This document shows, one piece after another, positions 1 to 7,465 of a DNA stretch of 20,374 nucleotides. The DNA is from PWVB01 sp964530185 (lineage in GTDB: Bacteria > Chloroflexota > Anaerolineae > B4-G1 > SLSP01). The DNA is taken from contig CAZHBB010000049.1 in the NCBI GenBank assembly GCA_964530185.1, positions 1-20,374 on the forward strand, read 5' to 3'. The number at the start of each line of letters is the position of its first letter. Position 1 is the first letter of the stretch. The notes beneath the pieces were generated by a model that saw only the letters and a program-made list of their open reading frames with translations, was not told the origin of the DNA and ran no database searches. The translations under genes were made by a program, and so were the position numbers.

Positions 1-1418
1 GGATCAGTGAGAGCGTTGGCGAGGCCGGTCAACCAGAGCTCCTTTTTGAGCCACTTGTCCAGGGATCGCGCATAAAGGGGGTGAAAATCGGTGTACTCCC
101 AGAGCGCAGCCTGGAAGGCCTGGCGTAGTGTAGAGAATGACCAACGGCGGGCATGGGGATACCAGCCCCCTTGGCGTCGGGGGCCCGCGGTGATGCCCCA
201 CGCGCGGTATGCCGCTAGCACATACAGGGCGTAGACCCACACACCCCATTGGACCGCGACCAGGGCGGCGAGGGCGCTCCAGCATTGCTTGTCGCCGATC
301 CGCAACGCGCTCTTGAGTTCGCGATGCGCGACTTCACACTCCCAACGTTGCCAGGCCCACACGAGCAAGGTAGCGACTGGGAAGGGGAGTACCCATCGGT
401 CGGCTTCCCGCTTAGCATTGACCAAATAGTAAGCCGGTTGCCGGTACTTCTGCTTGCGTCCTTGACGCCAAGTACGGCCCCCGATCACCAACAGAAACAG
501 CGGACACTCCGGGGCACCTTCGACAACCACGGGGCCCACAACGCGATACCTGAGTTGCCGGTCGCGTCCGCGGATGCGGACGGTCATGGTCCGCATCTCC
601 TTGCGCGGACGTAACCACGCGCGCGGGGCTGGTTGGCGGACCCCGTACAGCGCGGGGCGCCCCCGCTTCGGCGGGCCTGGTGCAGTCTTGGGCAAGGCGT
701 ACAGAGCCCGATTCTTGGCACAGCGGATGATGAGCGTGGTGTTCGCGGGCAGCGCGCTCCAGATCCCACGCGTATCGTAGCTCCCATCCAGCACGCCTAC
801 GAGGTGGGTCGCGTTGCGCCCCTGGGCATTCAGTTGGTCTCGCGTCCAGGTCAGGCCGTGCAAACCAGCTTCCCACTCCTTGCACGGGGTGCTGCTGGAG
901 GGCACGGATTTCGCGGTCACCGCCGGTAGCCAGCGTAGGGGCACAGCACGACAGTAGCTCTTCTCTTCCGGGGTCAGCCACGCAATCTCCACAAATCGCT
1001 GCGCGCGCGCCAAGCCCCGCCGGAAGTAGGCCGTGTTAGGGGCTGGCCACCAACTACTCCCGGCTACACATCTGCCACTGCGAGGAACCCGTACGCCATC
1101 GACCGTCACCACATATGGGGCGCTGGCATCCACATGCTCCAGCGTTTCACGAAGCAGCTGGGCCCCTAGTGCTTCTTCATCAAAGCGCCCCCGACTGAAC
1201 AGCCGGTAGAAGGCGCTCCAATCGCAGTCTACTGCGCCAAGCGTGCGCATGAGTTGGGTCACCGTATGGCGTCCCAGCGTCAACAGCTCCGCTAACACCA
1301 GACCTACTACCCGCCGGAATACGCGCTCCTGACCGAATACCTCTCGCGCTCCCATCAGCAACTGCCACAACTCTGCCAGCAGGACTGGTGCTTCTAGCTC
1401 TTTCGCGTTATCCTTCAT
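1..1418 (-). CDS. IS4-superfamily DDE transposase, 3' end beyond window
   Basis: The enzyme of an insertion sequence that cuts and joins DNA at the element ends. Reading from the ATG at 1418, I translated 472 codons down to base 3 with no stop, so the gene is intact in the window and its C-terminus lies to the left. Candidate catalytic residues are D107 (TVDGVRVP), D211 (GVLDGSYD) and E362 in WECEVAHRELK. R358-x3-E362-x6-K369 fits the R, E and K of the IS4-type YREK signature, with Ala where the Tyr is expected. The N-terminal part (ELWQLLMGAREVFGQERVFRR) is helical and probably binds DNA. The start is supported by GGAGG ten bases upstream. The family (IS701-like or another IS4-related group) is not certain. 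It stands alone, upstream of and divergent from the methyltransferase gene. Family-level call is firm; the exact IS name is not attempted. Confidence 0.85.
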   Translation of the reverse strand, partial: MKDNAKELEAPVLLAELWQLLMGAREVFGQERVFRRVVGLVLAELLTLGRHTVTQLMRTLGAVDCDWSAFYRLFSRGRFDEEALGAQLLRETLEHVDASAPYVVTVDGVRVPRSGRCVAGSSWWPAPNTAYFRRGLARAQRFVEIAWLTPEEKSYCRAVPLRWLPAVTAKSVPSSSTPCKEWEAGLHGLTWTRDQLNAQGRNATHLVGVLDGSYDTRGIWSALPANTTLIIRCAKNRALYALPKTAPGPPKRGRPALYGVRQPAPRAWLRPRKEMRTMTVRIRGRDRQLRYRVVGPVVVEGAPECPLFLLVIGGRTWRQGRKQKYRQPAYYLVNAKREADRWVLPFPVATLLVWAWQRWECEVAHRELKSALRIGDKQCWSALAALVAVQWGVWVYALYVLAAYRAWGITAGPRRQGGWYPHARRWSFSTLRQAFQAALWEYTDFHPLYARSLDKWLKKELWLTGLANALTD

Positions 1419-1421
1419 GTC

Positions 1422-1478
1422 AGAACGCCCTCCAGTTGAGTGTTGGCTTGCACCTCTACTCTACTGGATGGGCGTTCT
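1422..1478 (-). promoter_or_regulatory. RBS-sequestering hairpin / IS subterminal inverted repeat
   Basis: AGAACGCCCTCCAG (1422-1435) is the inverse of CTGGATGGGCGTTCT (1464-1478) apart from one bulged base, giving a 14-bp stem with a 28-base loop. On the transposase mRNA the inner arm contains the GGAGG ribosome binding site of the start codon at 1418. A transcript entering from outside would therefore fold its Shine-Dalgarno away, while one starting in the loop would not. IS10 and IS50 are known to block read-through expression this way. The outer arm may also be the terminal inverted repeat, placing the IS end near 1478-1480; the other end is not in the window. Confidence 0.6.
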
Positions 1479-1575
1479 ACTTGTCAATGCCCTCCCCAAA
1501 AGAGCCAAACTTCAGGTGGTCTGTGGAGCGGCTCAAGGGTCCGGCAGAGTACTCGCGAGCATTCTCGCGGCTGCT

Positions 1576-1604
1576 TTGGCAGAGCGCCCGTCCTTGAGTA
1601 TAAT
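1576..1604 (+). promoter_or_regulatory. Sigma70-type promoter of the methyltransferase operon
   Basis: TTGGCA (1576-1581) and a consensus TATAAT (1599-1604) are separated by 17 bases, an excellent match to a housekeeping promoter. Transcription would begin near 1611, about 44 bases before the ATG at 1655. Two copies of CTCGCG lie just upstream at 1552 and 1564, twelve bases apart, and could be an activator site. The promoter lies outside the presumed IS end, so it probably belongs to the host. Confidence 0.75.
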
Positions 1605-1612
1605 GCGCCTGT

Positions 1613-1633
1613 CTCCACTGGGTGCCAGTGGAG
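1613..1633 (+). promoter_or_regulatory. Perfect 9-bp palindrome at the transcription start
   Basis: CTCCACTGG (1613-1621) and CCAGTGGAG (1625-1633) form a perfect inverted repeat with a GTG spacer. It lies nine bases after the -10 box, at or just after the expected transcription start. It could be a repressor operator or a 5' mRNA hairpin that protects the transcript. It ends eleven bases before the GAGGA ribosome binding site (1644-1648), so it does not directly hide that site. Confidence 0.6.
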
Positions 1634-1654
1634 CATCTCACGCGAGGATAGCTG

Positions 1655-2632
1655 ATGCCCAAGTTCTTGACGTTCCATGACCTGGCGGACCTTGCCACTG
1701 ACTATTGTGCGGAGTTAGCTCAAACGCGACGCCTTCCCCAAAACCTCCTCTATTTTCTGGAAGGGGCACAATCCTTCTACGCATATCGTAACTCAGATAT
1801 CAGTCAGATTGCATGGGAGGATGAAGTGCATTTCCTCTCCCAGCAGCATCTGCTTCAGCCAGAGGGCATTCTGGCGTTCTGTAGCCTTGGCTGTGGGAAT
1901 GCCGGGCCGGAGAAAATGGTTTTGCGCACGATCCATGCAGCCGGCCACCAGGTGATCTACGTAGGGGTGGATTCCTCGGCACAGATGCTTGAACTGGCGG
2001 CGGCCAATCTAGAGGGGGAGATTTTCCCGCATCAATTGGTACTGGCAGACTTCATGCGATCTGACTTCCCTGCCCGTCTGTGGGCGCTTCTTGACCCGGC
2101 GTCTATCCGCCTTTACGCCATGATCGGAGGGACTTTCGGGAACCTCGATCAGCACGAGGCCCGTACGATGCTGGCACGCCTGGTACGTCCTGGCGAATAT
2201 GCTTATGTGGATGTGGTGCCTCAGTACGCTGACGAACAACAGAATGCGCGTCTACGGCAGCGCTTGTTGCAGCTTCCTCAGAATCTACCAGCCTTTTTCG
2301 AGCGACTTCTGAGCTCGCTGGGACTCTCCCCAGGCCAGGGGGTTTTCCTCTCACATGAGTTACTCGAGCGGGAACCTGAAGCCCTGAAGTATACGTTCTT
2401 CTTCGAGGTGAAGCGCACGGTGACTGTCTCGTGTCTGGGGCGTCGTTTTATGTTGCGAGCAGGGGATCGGCTGGAGCTTCTAACCGTTCGGGCCTATGCA
2501 ATCCCCTCACTCATCGCCTTCATGGCAGAGCGGGGTTTCGAGTTGGTGGGAACCCATGTCCCAAGGGTCGGGCAGTTGAGCCACCTATGGCAGCGTATCC
2601 TGTTGATGAGAACGGCGGCTAAGTCGGCGTGA
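1655..2632 (+). CDS. EgtD-like SAM-dependent methyltransferase
   Basis: A class I methyltransferase of 325 aa that resembles the histidine-specific methyltransferase family (Methyltransf_33, the EgtD fold). The SAM site is visible as CSLGCGNAGPEK (76-87), the acidic residue after strand 2 as D106 in YVGVDSSA, and D132 in LADF. The family-typical motif IGGTFGNL is at 157-164, followed by RPGEYAYVDV. The C-terminal part (about 200-320) is the substrate region and I cannot read a substrate from it. No EgtB or other ergothioneine gene is present, so ergothioneine synthesis is not supported. The start has GAGGA six bases upstream. It is the first gene after a strong promoter and sits 81 bases before the nucleotidyltransferase, so co-transcription is likely. 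The target may be an amino acid or amino sugar; this is open. Confidence 0.75.
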   Translation: MPKFLTFHDLADLATDYCAELAQTRRLPQNLLYFLEGAQSFYAYRNSDISQIAWEDEVHFLSQQHLLQPEGILAFCSLGCGNAGPEKMVLRTIHAAGHQVIYVGVDSSAQMLELAAANLEGEIFPHQLVLADFMRSDFPARLWALLDPASIRLYAMIGGTFGNLDQHEARTMLARLVRPGEYAYVDVVPQYADEQQNARLRQRLLQLPQNLPAFFERLLSSLGLSPGQGVFLSHELLEREPEALKYTFFFEVKRTVTVSCLGRRFMLRAGDRLELLTVRAYAIPSLIAFMAERGFELVGTHVPRVGQLSHLWQRILLMRTAAKSA

Positions 2633-2655
2633 GCCCCACATGGCTGCAATCCCGG

Positions 2656-2683
2656 TTGACCGTAGTTGTCGTTGCCCTATGGC
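2656..2683 (+). promoter_or_regulatory. Possible internal promoter before the nucleotidyltransferase
   Basis: TTGACC (2656-2661) and TATGGC (2678-2683) are spaced by 16 bases in the 81-base gap between the first two genes. The -35 is good and the -10 is weak. It could provide extra transcription of the last two genes; read-through from 1576 would do as well. Confidence 0.3.
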
Positions 2684-2713
2684 ACGGCCCGTCGGAGCTG
2701 GCAGGAGGTCATC

Positions 2714-3577
2714 ATGCATGTTTCTAAGGCAGTGATCACAGCAGCGGGAAGGGATCAGCGCGCTCTACCCGTCCAGACTTTGATCGATCGGGATGGTAGG
2801 GAGAAGTCTGTATTGCGTATCCTGGTGGAGGAAGCGCTCAGTGCCGGTGTGGATGAGGTGGCGGTGGTGGTGGCCCCCGGCGACGAGGAATCGTATGGAG
2901 CTGTTCTGGGCGATCACCGGGGCCGGGTGACTTTCGTCTGCCAGGAGGTGCCGCGCGGCTACGGCCATGCAGTGTTCTGCGCCCGGGAGTTCGTGGGCGA
3001 TGCGCCTTTCCTTCATCTGGTAGGTGATCATCTGTATGTCAGTCGAGAGCAGGGGAGCTGTGCCAGGCAATTGGTGGCTGTGGCAGAGGCCGAGACCTGC
3101 GCTGTCTCGGCCGTTCAGGCAACGAGGGAGACTCTGCTGCCGTATTATGGGACCGTGGGCGGCCGCCGGGTATCCGGACGCCATGATCTCTACCTGATAG
3201 AGCGCGTGGTAGAGAAGCCGACGCCTACGGAGGCCGAGCTTCATCTGGTTGTCCCCGGTCTACGGGTGGGTCACTATCTCTGCTTCTTTGGGATGCATGT
3301 CTTGACGCCGTCGGTGATGGAGATTCTGGGCGAGTTGCTGGCAGCTCAGGAGGATGTCCGTGGACTGACGCTGTCAGCGGCGTTGAACGTGTTGGCCCAG
3401 CGTGAGAAGTACCTGGCGTTGGAAGAGCGGGCACAGCGGTTCGACGTCGGTGTCAAGTACGGCCTCCTGATCGCACAGTTGGCCCTGGCGCTCAACGGCC
3501 GGGATCGGGACCTAGTGCTGACGCGGCTTCTGGAGCTCCTGGTCAACCGTGAGCTGAGCTCACAGAGAGAGTCATGA
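2714..3577 (+). CDS. GalU-like sugar-phosphate nucleotidyltransferase
   Basis: A 287-aa protein of the UTP-glucose-1-phosphate uridylyltransferase (GalU) family, which makes NDP-sugars from NTP and a sugar 1-phosphate. Family features are KAVITAAG at 5-12, LVEEALSAGVDEVAVVV at 37-53, GDHLYV (D105, canonical GDD) at 104-109, VVEKP at 166-170 with K169, and the C-terminal RFDVGVKYG at 242-250. The glycine-rich NTP loop is unusual: GalU has AAGxGTRxLP, while this protein has AAGRDQRALP (10-19). The lysine of the following PKEMLP segment is also not evident, so activity or base preference may differ. I chose the ATG at 2714 because AGGAGG (2703-2708) precedes it; a TTG at 2666 would add 16 unlikely residues. 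Its stop overlaps the next start by ATGA, pointing to translational coupling with the fusion gene. Confidence 0.75.
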   Translation: MHVSKAVITAAGRDQRALPVQTLIDRDGREKSVLRILVEEALSAGVDEVAVVVAPGDEESYGAVLGDHRGRVTFVCQEVPRGYGHAVFCAREFVGDAPFLHLVGDHLYVSREQGSCARQLVAVAEAETCAVSAVQATRETLLPYYGTVGGRRVSGRHDLYLIERVVEKPTPTEAELHLVVPGLRVGHYLCFFGMHVLTPSVMEILGELLAAQEDVRGLTLSAALNVLAQREKYLALEERAQRFDVGVKYGLLIAQLALALNGRDRDLVLTRLLELLVNRELSSQRES

Positions 3578-6500
3578 GAGGCGAGGGTAGCGTGATGGGC
3601 CGGTTGGTGGAGATCATCACCTCATCTGAGATGGAGGTCAGGAATCGCTCGCTGGACGTCATCTGCTCGCGGGCCACGCTCCCTGAACTGTTCGAGGAGG
3701 CCCGAGCTCTGGATACTTTTCGGCGTCACAGCGACAACCTCTATGAACAGGTGCGAGCTCTTTTCTTCCTCTATGCCATCTACCGTTTCCATTTGCCTGC
3801 AAAGTCTGGCCTGGTGCGCCGCGGCCTGATCCCCTACCAGGGCTACGAGCATCTGTTGCAACGGCGTTTCGAGGAGGCCATTGACACTTTTCTTGAAGCT
3901 GCGACGCGCGATGGCATGAACGAGGGTATTGCCAGTGCCCTGGCTGAGGCCTACCGTCGGTTGGGCTTCCAGACGTTGGCTGATCAGGTGCGCCGAAGCG
4001 TGCGATCGGTGCGGGGGAACCAGTGGATGTTCCGTGTGGGGCATCCTGCGGATCACCCCTTGCGCATTCGTCAGGAGTTGCTGGCACAGACACCGCAGGG
4101 CTTATACCCTATCCTGCACGAGGCGACGCCAGTGCGCATGGACCTGAGCCATAGCGGCTGGAGCGACATCTTCTTTCTGGGGATGGATTTCCCAGAAGGC
4201 GCCCGTGTGCTCAATGTGTCGATCGACCTGGGTGTCCACGGGAGAGATCCTCATCCCCGTCCGCCTGTAGAAGCCTACATTCGAGTGATCGACGCCCCCG
4301 TGCTGCGGTTCGTCAGTGTGGACCTGGGGGCCATGGCCGAGGTACGTGAACTGGCGGAAGTATTCGACTTCGCACGCGATTATCTCGGTCTGCTCAAAGC
4401 GGCGGTGATCGCGTCAGGCATTGTCCCGCCCGGTATGGAGGGGGCAGGGGAGCGGCTCCCGGACCTTCTGGCACGGCTGGTGGCCCCGGGGTTGGGGTTG
4501 GAGATCGTCAGCAAGGTCAACGACATCCCCAAAGGCTCGCGTCTTGCCGTTTCGACAAGTCTCCTGGCCTGTTTGATTGCTGCGTGCATGCGCGCGACCG
4601 GCCAGACACAGAGTTTAACGGGTGGGCTTAAGGAGGAAGAAAGACGATTGGTGGCTGCCCGGGCAATCCTGGGGGAATGGCTCGCTGGTTCTGGTGGCGG
4701 TTGGCAGGATTCAGGGGGAGTATGGCCGGGGATCAAGCTCATCAAAGGTGAGCTGGCGCAGCCCGGTGATCCGGAGTTCGGCATCAGTCGAGGGCGATTG
4801 TTGCCCTCTCATCACATCCTGGGGCTGGATGAGGTAGGAGAGGACACTCGTAAGGCCCTCCAGGAGAGCCTGATTCTGGTGCATGGAGGGATGGCCCAAG
4901 ATGTCGGCCCGATCCTGGAGATGGTGACCGAGAAGTATCTACTGCGCTCGCAACAGGAGTGGCGGGCCCGCATGGAGGCCATGAGGATCTTCGATGAGAT
5001 CCTGGCACTGTTGCGGCATGGTGATATCCGCGGCATCGGCGATGCGACCACGCGCAATTTCTTTGGTCCAATTGAGACGATCATCCCGTGGGCGAACAAC
5101 CTGTACACTGTGACATTGATCGAGCGCATGCGTCGGGCGTTCGGTAGAGATTTCTGGGGTTTCTGGATGCTGGGGGGAATGTCGGGCGGGGGTATGGGCT
5201 TCATCTTTGACCCGCGGCGCAAGGCTGAGGCCCAGGAGCGATTGCACGCGGCTATGATGACGGCGAAGCGAGAATTACAGCATGCGTTGCCGTTTGCCAT
5301 GGACCCGGTGGTCTACGACTTCGCGATCAACCAGCGTGGCACGCATGCCAGTTTGCTGTGTGGCGATATCATGGCGGAACAAGGGGCGGCGGGTACGTGC
5401 CCAGTGGCCCTCATGCCACCAGGGTACTACACGTTGAGAATCCCCGAGCTGGTACGACGTGCCCGTCATGAGCTGTCGGTGTCCCAGCGAGCAGAGTTGG
5501 ATGCCTTTGGTGCGCAGTGTCGGATGGACACCGGGCTCTCGGGTATCGTGCAGGTGTTGTTCGATCAACTCCTGCCACGCCCGGCGGATCAGACTGCGGC
5601 CGGTCAGACGTTGGATGAGCTTCTGGAGACCCTGGGCTTTGATCGGATCCAACATGAACAGATCAGAGCTGACCTGCGCAGTGGCCGCATTGGGTTGGCT
5701 CAGAATCGGCTGCCCGCGAGCACGGAGATCCGTGACGTTTCCCCTGATGATGTCCTGGACCTATCGCAGGCGCTCCTGAGGGAGATAGGAGACGCGGGAT
5801 CAGCGCGTGAGTTCCGCGAGTTTGAGGAAGTGGGATTGCAGGCAATCCGGGAGGGCCGCGTGGCGGTGGTGACCCTGGCTGCCGGGGTGGGGAGCCGGTG
5901 GACCCATGGGGCTGGCGTGGTAAAGGCACTGCATCCATTCTGTAAACTGGGGGGTGTCCACCGTTCCTTCATTGAGGTGCACCTGGCCAAGAGTCGGCGT
6001 GTCAGCAGGACGGTGGGGGCTCCTCTGCCTCACGTCATCACGACCAGTTATCTGACCCATCAGCCTATCGCTGCCTATCTGGAGCGGCACAACCGCTACG
6101 GCTATCAGGGGCCGTTGTACCTCTCGCCCGGGCGCGCCGTTGGATTGAGGCTGGTGCCGATGACGCGTGATCTGCGGTTCGCCTGGGAGGAAATGCCTCA
6201 GCAACTGCTCGACGAGCAGGCACAGAAGGTCCGTGATAGCCTGCACGCCTCCCTCATCCGCTGGGCCCAGCAGATGGGCGAGGGCGCTGACTATCGAGAC
6301 AATGTCCCCCTCCAGTGTCTGCATCCCGTGGGGCACTGGTTTGAGATCCCCAACATGCTTAGAAATGGCCTCCTCCGGCAACTGCTCGAGCGTTTCCCCA
6401 ACTTACAGGTTCTGATGATGCATAATATTGACACGGTGGGGGCCGATGTGTCCCCGATGGTCCTGGGCGCACACCTGCGTTCGGGTGCCATGATGACCGT

Positions 6501-6984
6501 CGAGGTGATTACCCGACGTGTGGAGGATCGAGGCGGTGGTCTGGCCCGTGTGGATGGAGATCTGAGGCTCATCGAGGGGATGGCCTTGCCACGGGAAGAA
6601 GATGAGTTTCACTTATCCTATTACAATAGCAACACAATGTGGATCGATATCCAGGGGCTGTTGGATATTTTCGGGCTAGATCGAGATGATCTGGCCGATG
6701 AGGCTGTGGTGGCGGAGCATGTGCGCGCGCTTGCTGCCCGTATGCCGACGTATGTCACCCTCAAGGATGTCAAGAAGCGCTGGGGGCATGGTCAAGAGGA
6801 CGTGTACCCGGTGGCGCAGTTCGAGAAGCTGTGGGGGGACATGACGGCCTTGCCGGAGATGCGGTGTCAGTACGTGGTCGTGCCGAGAGTGCGAGGCCAA
6901 CAGCTCAAAGAGCAGGCGCAGCTTGATGGTTGGTTGCGCGATGGTTCGGCAGCCTACGTCGATTCGTTGTGTGCCTGGGACTAG
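3574..6984 (+). CDS. Fused GHMP sugar kinase and UDPGP-type pyrophosphorylase
   Basis: A 1136-aa multidomain protein. Residues 89-135 look like one or two TPR helices. A fucokinase-type GHMP kinase follows: PVRMDLSHSGWSD (186-198), then the phosphate loop DIPKGSRLAVSTS (317-329), the fucokinase-like GGGWQDSGGVWPGIKLI (374-390) and the C-terminal GHMP motif GGMSGGGMGFIFD (534-546). From about 750 a eukaryotic-type UDPGP domain begins: LAAGVGSRW (768-776), LHPVGHWFEIPN (916-927), HNIDTVGADV (950-959), NSNTMWIDI (1018-1026) and KKRWGHGQEDVYP (1067-1079). Together these would turn a free sugar into sugar-1-phosphate and then NDP-sugar, as in FKP (fucokinase/GDP-fucose pyrophosphorylase), but FKP carries the pyrophosphorylase first. 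The sugar is unknown. The start overlaps the previous stop; an ATG at 3595 is an alternative. The protein has no signal peptide and is probably cytosolic. Confidence 0.8.
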   Translation: MRGEGSVMGRLVEIITSSEMEVRNRSLDVICSRATLPELFEEARALDTFRRHSDNLYEQVRALFFLYAIYRFHLPAKSGLVRRGLIPYQGYEHLLQRRFEEAIDTFLEAATRDGMNEGIASALAEAYRRLGFQTLADQVRRSVRSVRGNQWMFRVGHPADHPLRIRQELLAQTPQGLYPILHEATPVRMDLSHSGWSDIFFLGMDFPEGARVLNVSIDLGVHGRDPHPRPPVEAYIRVIDAPVLRFVSVDLGAMAEVRELAEVFDFARDYLGLLKAAVIASGIVPPGMEGAGERLPDLLARLVAPGLGLEIVSKVNDIPKGSRLAVSTSLLACLIAACMRATGQTQSLTGGLKEEERRLVAARAILGEWLAGSGGGWQDSGGVWPGIKLIKGELAQPGDPEFGISRGRLLPSHHILGLDEVGEDTRKALQESLILVHGGMAQDVGPILEMVTEKYLLRSQQEWRARMEAMRIFDEILALLRHGDIRGIGDATTRNFFGPIETIIPWANNLYTVTLIERMRRAFGRDFWGFWMLGGMSGGGMGFIFDPRRKAEAQERLHAAMMTAKRELQHALPFAMDPVVYDFAINQRGTHASLLCGDIMAEQGAAGTCPVALMPPGYYTLRIPELVRRARHELSVSQRAELDAFGAQCRMDTGLSGIVQVLFDQLLPRPADQTAAGQTLDELLETLGFDRIQHEQIRADLRSGRIGLAQNRLPASTEIRDVSPDDVLDLSQALLREIGDAGSAREFREFEEVGLQAIREGRVAVVTLAAGVGSRWTHGAGVVKALHPFCKLGGVHRSFIEVHLAKSRRVSRTVGAPLPHVITTSYLTHQPIAAYLERHNRYGYQGPLYLSPGRAVGLRLVPMTRDLRFAWEEMPQQLLDEQAQKVRDSLHASLIRWAQQMGEGADYRDNVPLQCLHPVGHWFEIPNMLRNGLLRQLLERFPNLQVLMMHNIDTVGADVSPMVLGAHLRSGAMMTVEVITRRVEDRGGGLARVDGDLRLIEGMALPREEDEFHLSYYNSNTMWIDIQGLLDIFGLDRDDLADEAVVAEHVRALAARMPTYVTLKDVKKRWGHGQEDVYPVAQFEKLWGDMTALPEMRCQYVVVPRVRGQQLKEQAQLDGWLRDGSAAYVDSLCAWD

Positions 6985-7008
6985 GGTACGCAATTGCGCT
7001 ATACTCCG

Positions 7009-7047
7009 TGGGGGCCACGTACCACTCAGGCCGGTGCATGGCCCCCA
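7009..7047. terminator. Hairpin between convergent genes, possible two-way terminator
   Basis: TGGGGGCCA (7009-7017) and TGGCCCCCA (7039-7047) form a perfect, very GC-rich 9-bp stem with a 21-base loop that has its own ACC/GGT pairing. It lies in the 71-base gap between two genes that run toward each other. Neither strand has a clear T-run after it, so it may stop transcription only weakly or stabilise 3' ends. Confidence 0.5.
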
Positions 7048-7055
7048 GGCACATA

Positions 7056-7457
7056 TCATGAGGGATCGGCGTCCTCCGAGATTAGCCCACGGCGCAGGTA
7101 TACCTCAGCAGCCTCACGCACGAGAGCAGCGGTCAACGGAGCGTTGTGTGTATGTTCGAGTCGATCGGCAAGCGCCTGTAGTTGACGATATGTGGTGCGT
7201 CCAGGCCGCAGTGTGCTGTAAATCGCCAGCACCTCCTCATTGGTCAGCCCCGTCAGCTCAGCGGCGCGTCGCAGGTTCTGCGCCAATTCCGGATACCCGT
7301 TGGCCTCCGCCAAATCCGCCTGATGTCGTAACGTCTCGGCGCTGATGCGGAAGTCTGCCTGGGTCAGCTCTCCCTTCAGGACAGCCTCCATTGTCAGCTC
7401 CTCGAGCGTGTGCCCCGTTTGAGTGCGGGTGATGTGGCTCTCTCTCTTTTCGTTCAT
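7056..7457 (-). CDS. pduE: Diol/glycerol dehydratase small (gamma) subunit, PduE-like
   Basis: Small subunit of adenosylcobalamin-dependent propanediol/glycerol dehydratase. Family motifs are strong across 133 aa: TRTQTGHTLEELTMEAVLKG at 10-29, DFRISAETLRHQADLAEANG at 35-54, LRRAAELTGLTNEEVLAIYS at 62-81, TLRPGRTTYRQL at 82-93 and ALVREAAEVYLRRGLI at 111-126. It is shorter at the N-terminus than the Klebsiella protein (about 170 aa), which is usual for members outside microcompartments. The start lies 8 bases after the IlvD-like stop and has only a weak ribosome site, so it probably depends on coupling. It is the last gene of a minus-strand operon and is separated from its partner subunits by the IlvD-like gene. 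Confidence 0.9.
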   Translation of the reverse strand: MNEKRESHITRTQTGHTLEELTMEAVLKGELTQADFRISAETLRHQADLAEANGYPELAQNLRRAAELTGLTNEEVLAIYSTLRPGRTTYRQLQALADRLEHTHNAPLTAALVREAAEVYLRRGLISEDADPS

Positions 7458-7465
7458 GGATCTAC

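Noticed and set aside
330..345. Suspected frameshift in the transposase before the catalytic Glu
   Set aside because: Careful reading gives TGG GAG TGT GAA GTC in frame with the start at 1418, so the motif WECEVAHRELK is intact.
412..981. 189-aa open frame on the minus strand within the IS
   Set aside because: It is a shadow of the transposase frame; the true frame runs uninterrupted from 1418 to the left edge with DDE residues in place.
1655..2632. Ergothioneine biosynthesis (egtD)
   Set aside because: Only the methyltransferase fold is present; no EgtB, EgtC or EgtE partner lies nearby and the neighbours are sugar-nucleotide genes.
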